A stretch of DNA of 64,000 nucleotides, taken from NCBI GenBank assembly GCA_905221605.1, contig CAJNDS010000169.1:553001-617000 (forward strand), in the 5' to 3' direction. The translations under genes were made by a program, and so were the position numbers. The stretch's first letter is position 1. Each line of letters opens with the position of its first letter. The DNA comes from Symbiodinium natans (Eukaryota; Sar; Dinophyceae; Suessiales; Symbiodiniaceae). Below the pieces are notes generated by a model. That model saw only the letters and a list, made by a program, of their open reading frames with translations. It made no database searches and was not told the DNA's origin. Below are positions 1-9,965 of the stretch, piece after piece.

Positions 1-1025
1 GAGAACAGAAACATGCCATGAGACCAAACGATACAATTCTGTATAATACTATATAATCGGTGGTGCAAAGCTTGAGAGAATGCGAGACATCTGATGACAT
101 CTGTTGAGAGACTCGCCCCTTTCAGTTGGTTTTGTGTGCGTTTGTGAAATAATTGAGTGCACCATCGCAGTAGTATACAATAGGGTCCGATGCTCGAGGC
201 CGACATATCTCTTGAGACGTCTTCGACCGCCAGGGTTTGCGTGCCCGGAAGTATTGCCTTACAGACCCCTGCGCTCTCGTCCAAGGGTCCGGAAGGCATT
301 CTCTAGTGCCTGGTTGGTACTGATTGGTAATGCTCATCGGGATATTCAGGGATATTTCAGGGATTTTCAGGGTCAGGGTCTGAGGCGGTCCAAGCTCGGC
401 TGCCAAGAGGTATTGCCTTACCGACCCCTGCGCTGTGGTGCAGGGGTCGGGGAGGCAATACTGCTGTGTGGGACATCTCCCTGTCAAAACCAGACACGGC
501 AATCCTTGTAGAAAACTCATGGGTTTCCTTAGGAGGCCTTGCGGAAATTGGAGCCATGAGGCGGATTGAGGCAGCATGTGAGATTCTGAGCTTAGCTTCT
601 TTGTCAAGATGCTTTGAGTCAAAGAAAGCACCTTCACAGATAGGAGACTGACTCTCTAGACAGCAGCAGGGCCGATGTCGCTGTTGAAGGGGTCTAGGGC
701 AGAGATGGGCAGAGGGCTTAGATTTATGTTTAAGTTTTGCTCCATGCTCGTGGTGGTTTTCTATGGTTTTCTGCGGTTTGTTGAGTTTTGGGGACCCGGG
801 TCCAGGGCTCTTCAAGGCATTAGAGATACGACCGAGAATGCCTTAACCGGGGGGGGGGGAGGGATCCATGCTTTATTTGTAGTGATGTATCTGCTTCTCT
901 GAGTCTTTGCATAGAGCATGGTCATGGCCCCTGCAATGGCCAATTCTCTTGGACACTGTTCTGGGCCCTGAAGACCTTTTCAGCAACCCTGAACGGCCCT
1001 AGAAGTGAAGCTTGAAGCATCTCAG

Positions 1026-1102
1026 GCACCATTAACGTGGCGGACACGGTGAAGCACATGATTAGCTGGGCGTTGGACCGGGGAGCGGGGGAGCTTTTCT
1101 GA
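1026..1102 (+). CDS. Possible terminal exon, unknown protein
   Basis: After an acceptor-like CTCAG there is an open frame of about 25 codons ending in TGA, reading TINVADTVKHMISWALDRG near its middle. The composition looks like an amphipathic helix rather than the low-complexity text around it. No family is recognised and no partner exon was found, so this is weak. Confidence 0.25.
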
Positions 1103-2324
1103 ACGCCCTCATGCCCCCAAGGCATCTCCGTATGATGTCAATCAATGTGGGGATGTTCATGGAAGTAGCCTACACCCCTTACCGAGCTCACCATGGACCC
1201 TGAAACCTACCCCCCCAAGCCCCCAAGCCTCCAAGCCCCTAAGCCCCTAAACCCCTAAGCCCCCCATGAGCTTTGCAGGACGTCAGGGCGGCAGTGTCCG
1301 TGTGTCCCAAGGCGCGGCTTTCGATGACGCGAAGCCTTTGCAGGGCTGGGCTTAAAGGCATATAGTTTCCGGGTTGGGGTTCCCAAACCCGCAACCCTGA
1401 GCCCCAAAACAACTTTGAAAGTGCGGCGTTGATGGGTTGAAGTCTTGATGATGCCATCCCATCCCAGCACACTGGGTTCTTTACTCCGGCTCCCTTGCGA
1501 ACTATCTTGTTGCGAGACTCGTTTCCGAAGAGGACCCTTGGATGGTAGCTGGTAGCGTAAACGACGGGTTCGGGTTCGGCGTTGACCGAGTTCATGCCTG
1601 GGGGGAGTCGGAGTCGCGAGGATTCGGGCAAACCTCGAGTTAGTGAACCCTGCGTGTGCGCCAGCTTCCGACAGGCTCATCCCAACGCCCATCTCCTCAG
1701 GAGCTGGATGCACGCAGGCCAGATGCTTCCATACTCTCCAACCCTAACGCCCTAAACCTTCGACCTGAAGCCCTCAGCTCCATAAACCCATGTTGCGTTT
1801 GTGCTTCTCTCGCCCTGCCCCAGACATGAGACTCGTTGCCGCAAGCTGATGAGAAGAGCCACCCAGAACTTGAACCCCCCCCCCCCTCCCCCAAAGCTCC
1901 AACCACCGCATGGAATCGCAGAACATCCGGAATGGTACAAGTACCGCCTGCTGAATCACGGAGCATCAGGCGGGCGGGCTGTCGAAATCAGGGCACTCAA
2001 GAATTCGAAGTCTGCAAGTGTGCAGTTTGCAGGACATGTCTGGTGAAAGGATGCGTCGGGCTTTTTGGGGTCAGTTTAGGCCAGGGTTGCCTTTAGAGGT
2101 GGCGGTCTGCCGTGAATTCGAGCAGGCAGCGGCGGCGGCAGCAAGAGCAACGCGTCGCCAGTGGCCTCAGCACATCTTTCCCCAGGGTTTTTGGGGGTTG
2201 CAAGGCTTGTAGGCCGAGAGCTTTGGGGAACCAGGCCAAGACTTGGAGATGGGCGCTCCAAGCTCCTGCTGTCTCTTCTCCAAGCCCATTCACGGGTGTT
2301 TTCCCAAACTGGGTTCCCCCTAAA

Positions 2325-2329
2325 CCCTA
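2325..2329. repeat. Left 5-bp target-site duplication (CCCTA)
   Basis: CCCTA directly precedes the 5' LTR and is repeated directly after the 3' LTR at 11005-11009. Five base pairs is the usual duplication length for Ty1/copia-type integrases. The target is itself a CCCTAAA repeat, so part of the match could be inherent. However, the right flank restarts at CCCTA instead of continuing the 7-bp phase, which fits a true duplication. Confidence 0.75.
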
Positions 2330-2535
2330 TGCGGAGCTGCAGTTGGTATTGTGGAAAGGAGTTGGAGTTGAAAGTTGAAGGGTCAATGTACCTGCTAATC
2401 TTCATGGCTCAAGACTGGGCCATGCGCCTGGTAGCAAAAAGAAGTTTTGAGTTGCTGTTGTTTGCTGGTTGGTTCAGGGTGAAATCTCTGGCGACTGTTG
2501 GGGTTGGTTTCCTTTCCCTTTCGGTTGCCCCCGTA
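2330..2535 (+). repeat. 5' LTR, 206 bp
   Basis: It matches 10799-11004 at 204 of 206 positions; the differences are 2333 G versus 10802 A and 2454 G versus 10923 C. The ends are TGCGG...CCGTA, a nearly perfect short inverted repeat. It should carry the promoter and polyadenylation signals, but no clear TATA box or AATAAA is visible. It contains TGGCTCAAG at 2405-2413, identical to the last nine bases of the dinoflagellate spliced leader. Confidence 0.93.
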
Positions 2536-2548
2536 GGTTATGAGCCCA
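2536..2548 (+). promoter_or_regulatory. Primer-binding site, half initiator tRNA-Met type
   Basis: GGTTATGAGCCCA begins at the first base after the LTR. It is the reverse complement of UGGGCUCAUAACC, the 5' anticodon stem and loop of eukaryotic initiator tRNA-Met with U33. Drosophila copia is known to prime from a 5' half-molecule of this tRNA with an almost identical site. The match and its exact position strongly support a copia-like replication mode. Confidence 0.85.
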
Positions 2549-2600
2549 AATTAGGTTCCCTGCGGTCTGTGTTTCGGCTTTAGGGTGATAGTTTGAAGCC

Positions 2601-5600
2601 ATGGCGACCAACTGGTTACAGACTGGTACGGCATCATCGAGCTCCAATGTGGGCGATCAAGGTGAAGGTGGTGTCAAAAGGTCTGCAACGGGTGAAAAAG
2701 TTGTTCCCAATGTGGAAGCTCTGGTTGATGTTGGTGGCATGCGTGGCGGAGAGAAGCCGGTGGTGGAAGGACTGGAAGACCAGATGGAAGCAGTTTTGCT
2801 GCGCCTTCTGAGCAAACATGGGCTTTGTCTTCGAGCTGCGGGACCTGCTGAATCAACGGGAGCGCCAACAACAAGCTCCTCTACGTCAAAGATGGTGGAG
2901 CAAGGGTGCCAGACAGAGCTGGTTGGGGATGTTATCCCTGTTTCCAAGCGAGCTCGCAACAAAGTGAGCTTCGCGGCTGAAAGTGGTGATCTGTTGACAG
3001 GTGAAGCGGAAGAAACTGCGCCTGTTGCTGCGACAAAAAGCAGTATCCTCGTCGCTGGGGACGCAGAAGGAGTTGTTCCTGTTGCTATGGTGATGAGTGA
3101 AGGAGAAATCCTGGAATTGGAGGCAGCGAGAATACAGCAGGAGTCAGATGAGGACTTATACGCTGATGGTGGAGACAAATTGTCTCAAGCTGCTGACCTT
3201 CCAATCATCGACTGTGATGGGAAGACATGGGAACGCCATTTTCACGAGGATGGGAGAGAATATCTTTACTGCTTAGACACGGGAGAAACCCAATGGGTGT
3301 TGCCTAAGAAGACTGGGATGGCTGGAAACAGTGAGGGGTCTGGTGTTGGAATGGGCATTGTTCCCGTGGAAGAAGAGCCAGCACTGGGTACTACTTCGTC
3401 CTCGTCGCCTACTGAGTCTTTCAGGGCACAACAGGGTAGCTTGGAAAGTGTCAACAGCGGTGTAAATAGTGTAGGTGAAAAGGATTTTTCCTCTACTATC
3501 AGGGATAGCGGTCTTAGGGCTGGTGGTGACGCCCCGACCTCGGGTTCTCCTGATGAGGAAGGGATTTCTGGAATCCGAGCAGACATCGCTGGAGAACATC
3601 TGGATCGGGAAGAAATGGAAACGCTTTCTGAGGGTGTGGCAGCGGTGGAATCGGTGGGTCCAGAGGAAAAAATGCCCAATGCGGAGATTGGAACTGTGTC
3701 GGCTGCAGAAGAGAGAGTGGTGGATGTGGTACCTGTCGTTCAGGAAGGTGATCCTGGAGATTTGGAGGACGGAGGGAAAAAGTTGTGCGTTACGACTGAG
3801 GAGGTCTCTTCGTTTGGTGCCAAGAATCTTGCCATTCAAGGGAAAAAAGAAGCTTCTGGAATAGCTGGAGACACGGGCGATCTGAAAGATGAGGCCTGGA
3901 GCGCCAATGATGCGCGGGTCAATGTGCCAGATAGTACCTGGAGTGCGAAGGAAGCACGGGTTGAGGCGCATATGGTGTCACGTTCCGCGGACGACTGCAA
4001 CAATGGGGCGCAGGTCTCCGTAGCAGCTGACGACGGAGGTTCACAGGTGGACGCACTGGTGCAACCTGAAGTTAGCAGCGAGGAACGAAATAGCAAGGGC
4101 TACACCGGAGCCGATGTGGCAGCTGTGGTCAATGATGGTGGCAATTCTCCTTTGGAAACCATGGAGCCAAAGGATCCTGCGGTGGAAGAGAATGTACCTG
4201 CCGCGGATGAGCAATCCAATAGCCCTGCAGTGGAAGAAAATTTGCTTGCTGCAGAAGGTGTGACAAAAGACTCCAATGATGGGTCCGCTCCCATGAAGGG
4301 GGAAGTATTGCCGTCTGGAAGCTCGCCGGAAGTCGACACCGAGCGAACTGCAACAGATGAGGCAAAGCCATTGGCTGGAAAAAAGGAAGGTCCTGAGCCC
4401 CTGGAGCACAAGGTGGATGATCTTGTGGGACTCGTGCAGGAGCAGGACGAGCAGTGTGACCCAAAGGTGGAAACAAAGGATGTTCCAGGAGCCGATGATA
4501 CAGAGATGGTTTCTGAAGAGCATGCAAAGAAAGTGCCCAGAGCGGGAGCCTTGGATACACCTGGGGAGCATTGCTATCAAGAGGGAGATCAGATTGTTGG
4601 TCTAGTGCGCTGCATCAATGGGCATGGAGCCTTTTTGGACCATGGCGATGTGAATGTATTGATTCCTGCAGAAGGGAAGAATACACATCTATTCAAATTT
4701 GGTGACACTGTCAATGGAACAGTGAAAAGGGTGGAAGATGATGGTACCGTGATCTTGGACACCTTCCTGGTTTTGGAAGAGGACGAGGAGGACTCTTCTT
4801 CGACGCTGCGCAAGTGGAAAGACAGCGGCTGGAGTACGTGGTGGACAGATTCATGGTATGCTGGTCAAAAAGTTCCAAGTTCCGACGGTCAATGGGACTG
4901 GAAATGGGAGGAAGAGCAATCCGATGAATGGTTTGCTGATCAGGAGTTATCCTCAGAAGAACAAGAGGAAAGGCAACTCTATGGAGAAAAGATCTATAGA
5001 GCTCTTCCTGAGGATGGAAAGGCTGATAAGGCCTATGTGGGCAAAATCACTGGGATGCTGTTGGGTCGTACAATGGATGAGATACAGGAGTGTGTTGCAG
5101 ACCATGCGTTCCTGGATGCGGAAGCTCGGCGTGCGTATGGCATCTTGCAAAGTGATGGTTGGAAGCCCGATGGTGCAGAAGGCGCAGGCTTGGGAAAGAC
5201 AACCACCTTTTCCCGAAAACAGTACCACAACGCGCTCTACGAACTGGCATGTAGGAAAAGGAGATTTAGTCGACCAGTTGTGGGTGAAGCGGTGGCAACG
5301 TTGCTGAGTCAAGGCAAAGATGAACTTTGGAACGCGCTTTGGCTGGACACCAAGCGATTTTTGCAGGAGCTTGATGGTGCAGTGGAATCCCTGAGTAAAA
5401 GGGAGAACAAGCCAATGGAAGCCTACATGGATCCCGATCAGTACAAGAAAGCTCACCTGACGCCAAAAACTGTGTCGCCAGGGTACAGTAAACTGTGCAA
5501 GTTTTTCAATCAGGGAAGGTGTCGCAATGGAGATGAGTGTTCCTATGAACATCGTCGTTATGGTGAAGGTTGGCCAGGAGGAGGACCAACTGAGCCAAAG

Positions 5601-7868
5601 AACAGCCAAAAAGCTGGAGACGAGGATGGGGGCGTTGGTGACCCTCCTACGGAAGAAGGCACAGTGGATGAGGCACAGCAGGAGCGGGAGGATTCAGCTT
5701 TCAGAGCCAAGTACAACTTTGGTAAAGGTGCATCAAAGGGTGAGTCGGTGTCAGTCGAGCCAAAGAGGCAAATGTGTCTGTATTACAACCAAGGAGAAGG
5801 TTGTAAATATGGAAATTCCTGCAGATACTCGCACGATGAAAAAGCGGTTTTGGAAGGGACTTGGGAGCCCGGCAGATCCTGGGACAATGCGTCTCGGAAG
5901 GCCCTAAGGGAAGCAGGGTTCCATCATTGCTGCTTCGACTACTACATCAAAGGGAGGTGTCGCGTGCGATATGGTTGCAAGTATTCTCACGAAGAAATGT
6001 CTGAAGAACGACTGGCCCAGTTGAGGCATCTGGTGAATGTGGCGAACCATGTTTCATTTCAAAGGGGAAGAGGATTGGAGATTCCCGACAGGAACGCCAT
6101 TCAACCACCGGTAAGTGGGGGAGCAGAATCTTCGTCATCCTCGGCACCAAAAGCGCTGCAAATGACCAATGTGTCACAGAAAACAGGTGAAGGTGATACA
6201 CTGGATGGAACGGATGGAGAGGTACAAAAGGATTCGGTGGCAGAGTCTACCGCGGTACGTCTTCAGGATCCTGAAGAGCCAATAGAACATTGGATGGCTC
6301 GCAACAACCACTTGTGGGTGTATACACCTCACGTAAGTGATGTTATGATCAAGCTGGGTGTAACCAACGTCAAAGAGCTACAAGAGTATATCTTTGTGGA
6401 GGATTTGGTGGAAAAAGGAGTTAACAAGGTGACGGCCTGCAAAATTCTGCAATTGGTGGGTGATGTTCAGTACCGGCCAATGTCGCCGGATGTGGCTGTT
6501 TCTACCAACGCGTCGGTACGCGTGGAGCAATCTTCTGGAAGCCGAGAAGCTGGAAGAGATGGGGTGAGAACTATCTCTCAGGTGCGTGAAGCTGAAGGTC
6601 CTGGTACAAAGGAGATGCCGAGAGGGTCTTATCGAGAGATTTTCGACACCGGCAAGTACCGTGACGCATGGACGCTTGCGCAGAGATCCCCGCTGTGCGT
6701 GCAGAGGTTGCGATTGGTGGGAGTTGGAATGCCACCGGTGAACCCGCCAACAAAGGCGTATCGGTCAAGATCAAACCCTGTGAAAAGGGGAAGGCCCTTG
6801 CTGGATAAAAAACAGGTGCGACAGGTGCCACGCTCTCGCTCACAACGGCGAGTGCAGCCGGCGGAAGTGGTGGAAAAGCCAAAGCCGCTGGAACCAGTAA
6901 AGCCCCGTGGTGGTTTGTCGTACCCATTCAGCAGAGCGTGGGCAGGTTTGGTGGATGATGATGATCAAACGGGAGCTTTGGTCTCCTATGCAGATTCCTC
7001 AGGTGATTCAAGCGAGGAAGAAACCAACAGCGCGCGACACCTGAGGGAAATCTTTTTGCGAGAAAGGGATTCACAAAGAACTGCGATGCGTGGCAATGTT
7101 CCAATTGCTGGTTCTTCAAGCTCCAATGATGGGCAGAAAAAATCGGTTCACCTTGGCGAAGGGCGCGACAAAGCGTCGCGGGGGGAGACCCGCCAAGAAG
7201 TGACTTCTCAAGTTTTTTCGCTACCACAACCTTCTCGTCGAACTGAGCAGTCTCAAAAAAGAGCAAGGGATGGCTCAGTTATAGTTGGTTCGCTGGCGGT
7301 GGGCTCCACGGATGAGGTTTTACCTGGGCAAGGTGTTGCTGGACAGGTGAATGTATCTGAAAGCGCTCAAGTTCTTCCTGGGCAAGAAGTGGCTGGACAG
7401 GAGACGGCGCTGGAAGGAGCAGTGCAAATTTCTGGCGAGGAGACTGACCAAAAAGAAGGAGAAGGTGGGAGCAATGAACTCCGTGGTGATGGTGCGAAGA
7501 CATTGGATGTTCGTCCGGTGAAGAAGGACCCTCAGCAATTGCTTACTAAAGGCCTTCTGAATCGGATTTATTGGAAGGTTGCTGTCGGCAAGTTGCCTGT
7601 GGGGCAAAGGGACTGTCAGAAGGGGTCCAATAAGATGGATCGAAATTTGGTTATTAGCATGTCATCCGAAGGTGCAAGCGAACAGGATTTGAACCTGGCA
7701 CTGGAGGACGATGCTGATCAGTTAATGGATGATGGTACAATGGTGGTTATGGTGTATGATCCACGAACGCTGATTCAGTCGCCAACAACTGATTGGGTTA
7801 TGCGTCGCGGTTTGACCGATCGTACCATCTGGCCGGCAATAGCGACTGCAGCACAGAGGATGTGCTGA
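2601..7868 (+). CDS. LTR-element ORF1: WW, S1-like and three CCCH fingers, 1755 aa
   Basis: This uninterrupted 1755-codon frame starts 65 nt after the LTR and fills the gag position of the element. A WW domain is visible at about residues 207-236 (W210, YLY at 221-223, W232, P235). An S1/cold-shock-like fold is likely at about 661-723 (alternating GLV, GAFLDHG, VLIP and GDTVNGTV strands). Three CCCH fingers follow: C966-C974-C980-H984 (CX7CX5CX3H), C1059-C1068-C1074-H1078 and C1111-C1120-C1126-H1130 (both CX8CX5CX3H). A helical, SAM-like stretch lies near 1230-1290. Acidic linkers dominate residues 250-650, and VLPGQ(G/E)VAGQ is repeated near 1575-1600. These are RNA-binding and protein-binding modules; no catalytic pol motif is seen. 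A gag-like RNA-packaging role is an inference from position and modules. Confidence 0.85.
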   Translation: MATNWLQTGTASSSSNVGDQGEGGVKRSATGEKVVPNVEALVDVGGMRGGEKPVVEGLEDQMEAVLLRLLSKHGLCLRAAGPAESTGAPTTSSSTSKMVEQGCQTELVGDVIPVSKRARNKVSFAAESGDLLTGEAEETAPVAATKSSILVAGDAEGVVPVAMVMSEGEILELEAARIQQESDEDLYADGGDKLSQAADLPIIDCDGKTWERHFHEDGREYLYCLDTGETQWVLPKKTGMAGNSEGSGVGMGIVPVEEEPALGTTSSSSPTESFRAQQGSLESVNSGVNSVGEKDFSSTIRDSGLRAGGDAPTSGSPDEEGISGIRADIAGEHLDREEMETLSEGVAAVESVGPEEKMPNAEIGTVSAAEERVVDVVPVVQEGDPGDLEDGGKKLCVTTEEVSSFGAKNLAIQGKKEASGIAGDTGDLKDEAWSANDARVNVPDSTWSAKEARVEAHMVSRSADDCNNGAQVSVAADDGGSQVDALVQPEVSSEERNSKGYTGADVAAVVNDGGNSPLETMEPKDPAVEENVPAADEQSNSPAVEENLLAAEGVTKDSNDGSAPMKGEVLPSGSSPEVDTERTATDEAKPLAGKKEGPEPLEHKVDDLVGLVQEQDEQCDPKVETKDVPGADDTEMVSEEHAKKVPRAGALDTPGEHCYQEGDQIVGLVRCINGHGAFLDHGDVNVLIPAEGKNTHLFKFGDTVNGTVKRVEDDGTVILDTFLVLEEDEEDSSSTLRKWKDSGWSTWWTDSWYAGQKVPSSDGQWDWKWEEEQSDEWFADQELSSEEQEERQLYGEKIYRALPEDGKADKAYVGKITGMLLGRTMDEIQECVADHAFLDAEARRAYGILQSDGWKPDGAEGAGLGKTTTFSRKQYHNALYELACRKRRFSRPVVGEAVATLLSQGKDELWNALWLDTKRFLQELDGAVESLSKRENKPMEAYMDPDQYKKAHLTPKTVSPGYSKLCKFFNQGRCRNGDECSYEHRRYGEGWPGGGPTEPKNSQKAGDEDGGVGDPPTEEGTVDEAQQEREDSAFRAKYNFGKGASKGESVSVEPKRQMCLYYNQGEGCKYGNSCRYSHDEKAVLEGTWEPGRSWDNASRKALREAGFHHCCFDYYIKGRCRVRYGCKYSHEEMSEERLAQLRHLVNVANHVSFQRGRGLEIPDRNAIQPPVSGGAESSSSSAPKALQMTNVSQKTGEGDTLDGTDGEVQKDSVAESTAVRLQDPEEPIEHWMARNNHLWVYTPHVSDVMIKLGVTNVKELQEYIFVEDLVEKGVNKVTACKILQLVGDVQYRPMSPDVAVSTNASVRVEQSSGSREAGRDGVRTISQVREAEGPGTKEMPRGSYREIFDTGKYRDAWTLAQRSPLCVQRLRLVGVGMPPVNPPTKAYRSRSNPVKRGRPLLDKKQVRQVPRSRSQRRVQPAEVVEKPKPLEPVKPRGGLSYPFSRAWAGLVDDDDQTGALVSYADSSGDSSEEETNSARHLREIFLRERDSQRTAMRGNVPIAGSSSSNDGQKKSVHLGEGRDKASRGETRQEVTSQVFSLPQPSRRTEQSQKRARDGSVIVGSLAVGSTDEVLPGQGVAGQVNVSESAQVLPGQEVAGQETALEGAVQISGEETDQKEGEGGSNELRGDGAKTLDVRPVKKDPQQLLTKGLLNRIYWKVAVGKLPVGQRDCQKGSNKMDRNLVISMSSEGASEQDLNLALEDDADQLMDDGTMVVMVYDPRTLIQSPTTDWVMRRGLTDRTIWPAIATAAQRMC

Positions 7869-7869
7869 A

Positions 7870-8268
7870 ATGGTTCAAGTGGATGAATTGAATGCCCAGC
7901 TAGGGACTGGGACACTCCTTTTTCAAAGGAGAGATCAAGGATATTATGGTGATTTGCATCATTCGTTCCATGACAATCCGTGCTTGCCAGTGGTGGGAAA
8001 TTATCCTCTCTCGGTGATGGGTGCATTGCTGTCTCCTGGTCTGGAAGGGGAATTCAGAAATACTGATAAGTTTGGAACTGCTATGGAGGCAATTGCCTAC
8101 GATTGGAGTCGCAGTCCAGGCATGGAAGTTCACGTTGAACTTATGGCGAGGGTAGCCAAATTGGTTGCTCCGTTCCTTACCCTAGGAGGCCAAGGGTCAG
8201 TGGTGAATTCGGAATTTCTCTGGCAGCGCGGGAAGGCTCAAGTTCCTTCAGGCGGCGACATGCGCTGA
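7870..8268 (+). CDS. LTR-element ORF2, 132 aa, unknown
   Basis: The ATG lies one nucleotide after the ORF1 stop (TGA-A-ATG), in a different frame. The product has a globular look (NPCLPVVGNYPL, MEAIAYDWSRSPG, VAKLVAPFLTLGG), but I do not recognise the family. The other frame across the junction also reads plausibly (EDVLKWFKWMN before a stop). ORF1, ORF2 and ORF3 may therefore be parts of one ancestral polyprotein separated by frame changes. Reinitiation, ribosomal frameshifting, short indels and assembly errors are all possible. Confidence 0.55.
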   Translation: MVQVDELNAQLGTGTLLFQRRDQGYYGDLHHSFHDNPCLPVVGNYPLSVMGALLSPGLEGEFRNTDKFGTAMEAIAYDWSRSPGMEVHVELMARVAKLVAPFLTLGGQGSVVNSEFLWQRGKAQVPSGGDMR

Positions 8269-8372
8269 TCAATTGGAGGTTCTCTGGAACAGGATGGACG
8301 ACGATGCTGATGAGGAAGTGGATCCTTCAACAACGGTGCTGGAGATTCTTGGACAGGAAGATGCGGTACACT
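8264..8372 (+). other. Bridge frame between ORF2 and ORF3
   Basis: In the frame not used by either neighbour, codons from about 8264 read ADQLEVLWNRMDDDADEE and continue to a TGA near 8372. The acidic composition matches the polyprotein style of the flanking ORFs, while ORF3's own first 20-odd codons in this interval look less protein-like. This suggests that two compensating frame changes separate ORF2 from ORF3. Confidence 0.45.
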
Positions 8373-9965
8373 GATCAAGGGAACAATGAATCCCCTATTC
8401 CCATTGAAGATGCTGGAGGTGAGACAATTGGTGACACTGGAAGGGATGGCAAAGCGCCAGAAGTTTCTCCAGAAGAGGAGACATCCAGTGGTTCGTCAAG
8501 ATTGGCTGGCACAAGGATGTTCTTGTGGTCAGTGTACTCTCGCGTTGCTTCCAACTGGGATTTCTCTACGCAGGACCGCACGACTGGTAGGATCTTTGAC
8601 AGCACGAAGGGGTATCCTGGTGAAGGACCAGACAATGGTGACGATTTTTCCTCTAAGAGGAACTTACCCTGGATCTCTGAAGACTACCTCGACGAAGTGG
8701 TGTCAAAAAAGATGGAAAGGTCTTCAGATATGGATGGGTTGGATGGGTTTGTTCCGGAAAGTGAGGGACAGTTGGAAAAGGTAGAGGTGGAGAATGTTAC
8801 TGCCTCTAGAATTCTTATGGCTCTTTGGAAAAAGGGATATAGAGCTGGGTATAGGAGGTTGTGTCGTTCGAATGTATCTGGATGCAAGGTTGGAGCAATG
8901 AAACATCCAATCAAAAGGGTGCAGAAGATCGGCACTAGAAAGGCCTTCGTGAAAATATTCAATGTTTTTGGATCGTCTCAGCGTGGCTCAGGAGCTGGCG
9001 GAAAACCAATCATGAAGGTGGTAGGACCAAGGCCAGGTTTTCCAGCTGTACTCCAAGCATCAAATACTGATAGCACCTTGGGTGAAGGGAGCAGTTCTCA
9101 GGTACGTGGCAATGTTCATGTAGAGCAGAATCGCCCTATGGACCGGTGCGAGGCGGAGCGTTTGGAGAAGAGGAAGAAAGGCTTCTGCTATTGGTTCAGC
9201 AGGGGAAAAGATCGCTGCAAATTTGGTGAACACTGCAAATTCATCCATTCAGAAGATGATGTGGTGCTGCAATCGTATTGGTGCAAGTACTATGTGGCTG
9301 GGAGACACTGCTTCTCTGGAAAGGACTGTAAGTTCTCACATGATGCAACTGGTGTAAGGTGTATCCAGTTTGCTCAGTCTGGGAAGTGCCGTTATGGGGA
9401 CAAGTGTGTCTTTGAGCATGGTGATCCGCTGGATGAACAGAGGCCAAGGTCTCCAAGGACGCCCCCAAGGGATGGTCCAAGGAGAAGTTCTGGTACAAAA
9501 GGTGGAGAAAAGGAGATCTCTCCTGAACGGTTTGATGAAGACGAGGAGGATTTCATGGTTTATGACGATGATACCAAAATGGTAGAACTGCTGATGGAGG
9601 CGATTTCATTTATGTCCAATGGCAAGTCAGATTTGGCTCGTGCAGAGGCGGACCCAGTGTTCAAACTCCTGAAGTTCAAGGGAGACGCTGAACAGATGGA
9701 TAGAGAATGGTGCTCATGGACCACTGGTATGTTGTCTACACTGGAACTTCACGAAATAGTGAAGTCGTATGAGGTTTCGCTGGCGGAGGTGGAAGAATGG
9801 GTCAATGACCTGAGGATATGGTTCGAGCGAGCCAATGTTGAAGAAGAGAGAGATCCCAAAAGGGGCAAAAAGAGGTCCCTAGAAAGGGAGTCCAGCAAGG
9901 ATATTCCTGCCGAAAAGGAGGTGGGGGAACTTCGGAGACGGATGTTGCCGTTGAGGAAGAGGTGA
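8304..9965 (+). CDS. LTR-element ORF3: three CCCH fingers, 553 aa
   Basis: This is the second large frame of the element. It contains three consecutive CCCH zinc fingers: C295-C305-C311-H315 (CX9CX5CX3H), C327-C336-C342-H346 and C353-C362-C368-H372 (both CX8CX5CX3H). Each has the aromatic residues (YW, YY, F) and the KFxH/FEH ends typical of RNA-binding C3H1 fingers. An acidic segment (near 400-425) and a basic C-terminus follow. The true coding start may be later than 8304, near the Met at about 8361, because the first residues match the bridge-frame problem described for 8264-8372. With ORF1 the element encodes six fingers in two sets of three, which suggests an internal duplication. Confidence 0.75.
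   Translation: MLMRKWILQQRCWRFLDRKMRYTDQGNNESPIPIEDAGGETIGDTGRDGKAPEVSPEEETSSGSSRLAGTRMFLWSVYSRVASNWDFSTQDRTTGRIFDSTKGYPGEGPDNGDDFSSKRNLPWISEDYLDEVVSKKMERSSDMDGLDGFVPESEGQLEKVEVENVTASRILMALWKKGYRAGYRRLCRSNVSGCKVGAMKHPIKRVQKIGTRKAFVKIFNVFGSSQRGSGAGGKPIMKVVGPRPGFPAVLQASNTDSTLGEGSSSQVRGNVHVEQNRPMDRCEAERLEKRKKGFCYWFSRGKDRCKFGEHCKFIHSEDDVVLQSYWCKYYVAGRHCFSGKDCKFSHDATGVRCIQFAQSGKCRYGDKCVFEHGDPLDEQRPRSPRTPPRDGPRRSSGTKGGEKEISPERFDEDEEDFMVYDDDTKMVELLMEAISFMSNGKSDLARAEADPVFKLLKFKGDAEQMDREWCSWTTGMLSTLELHEIVKSYEVSLAEVEEWVNDLRIWFERANVEEERDPKRGKKRSLERESSKDIPAEKEVGELRRRMLPLRKR

Larger units (their letters stand above)
1..2329. other. Mostly non-coding stretch upstream of the LTR element
   Basis: I recognise no complete gene here. 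A short inverted repeat lies at 410-430/441-461 (18 of 21 positions pair, around a 10-nt loop), and a degraded relative of it lies near 249-300. The stretch 1200-1275 is rich in CCCTAAA-like and CCCCTAAG-like motifs and ends in a possible splice acceptor (GCAG at 1276-1279). A poly-C run lies near 1867-1884. The segment ends in telomere-like sequence (CCCTAAACCCTA, 2318-2329), into which the LTR element is inserted. The open frames here overlap one another on both strands and show no family features. Confidence 0.6.

Noticed and set aside
2657-3971. Minus-strand frames of 137-232 codons opposite ORF1
   Set aside because: They are shadows of the 1755-codon frame, without their own domains.
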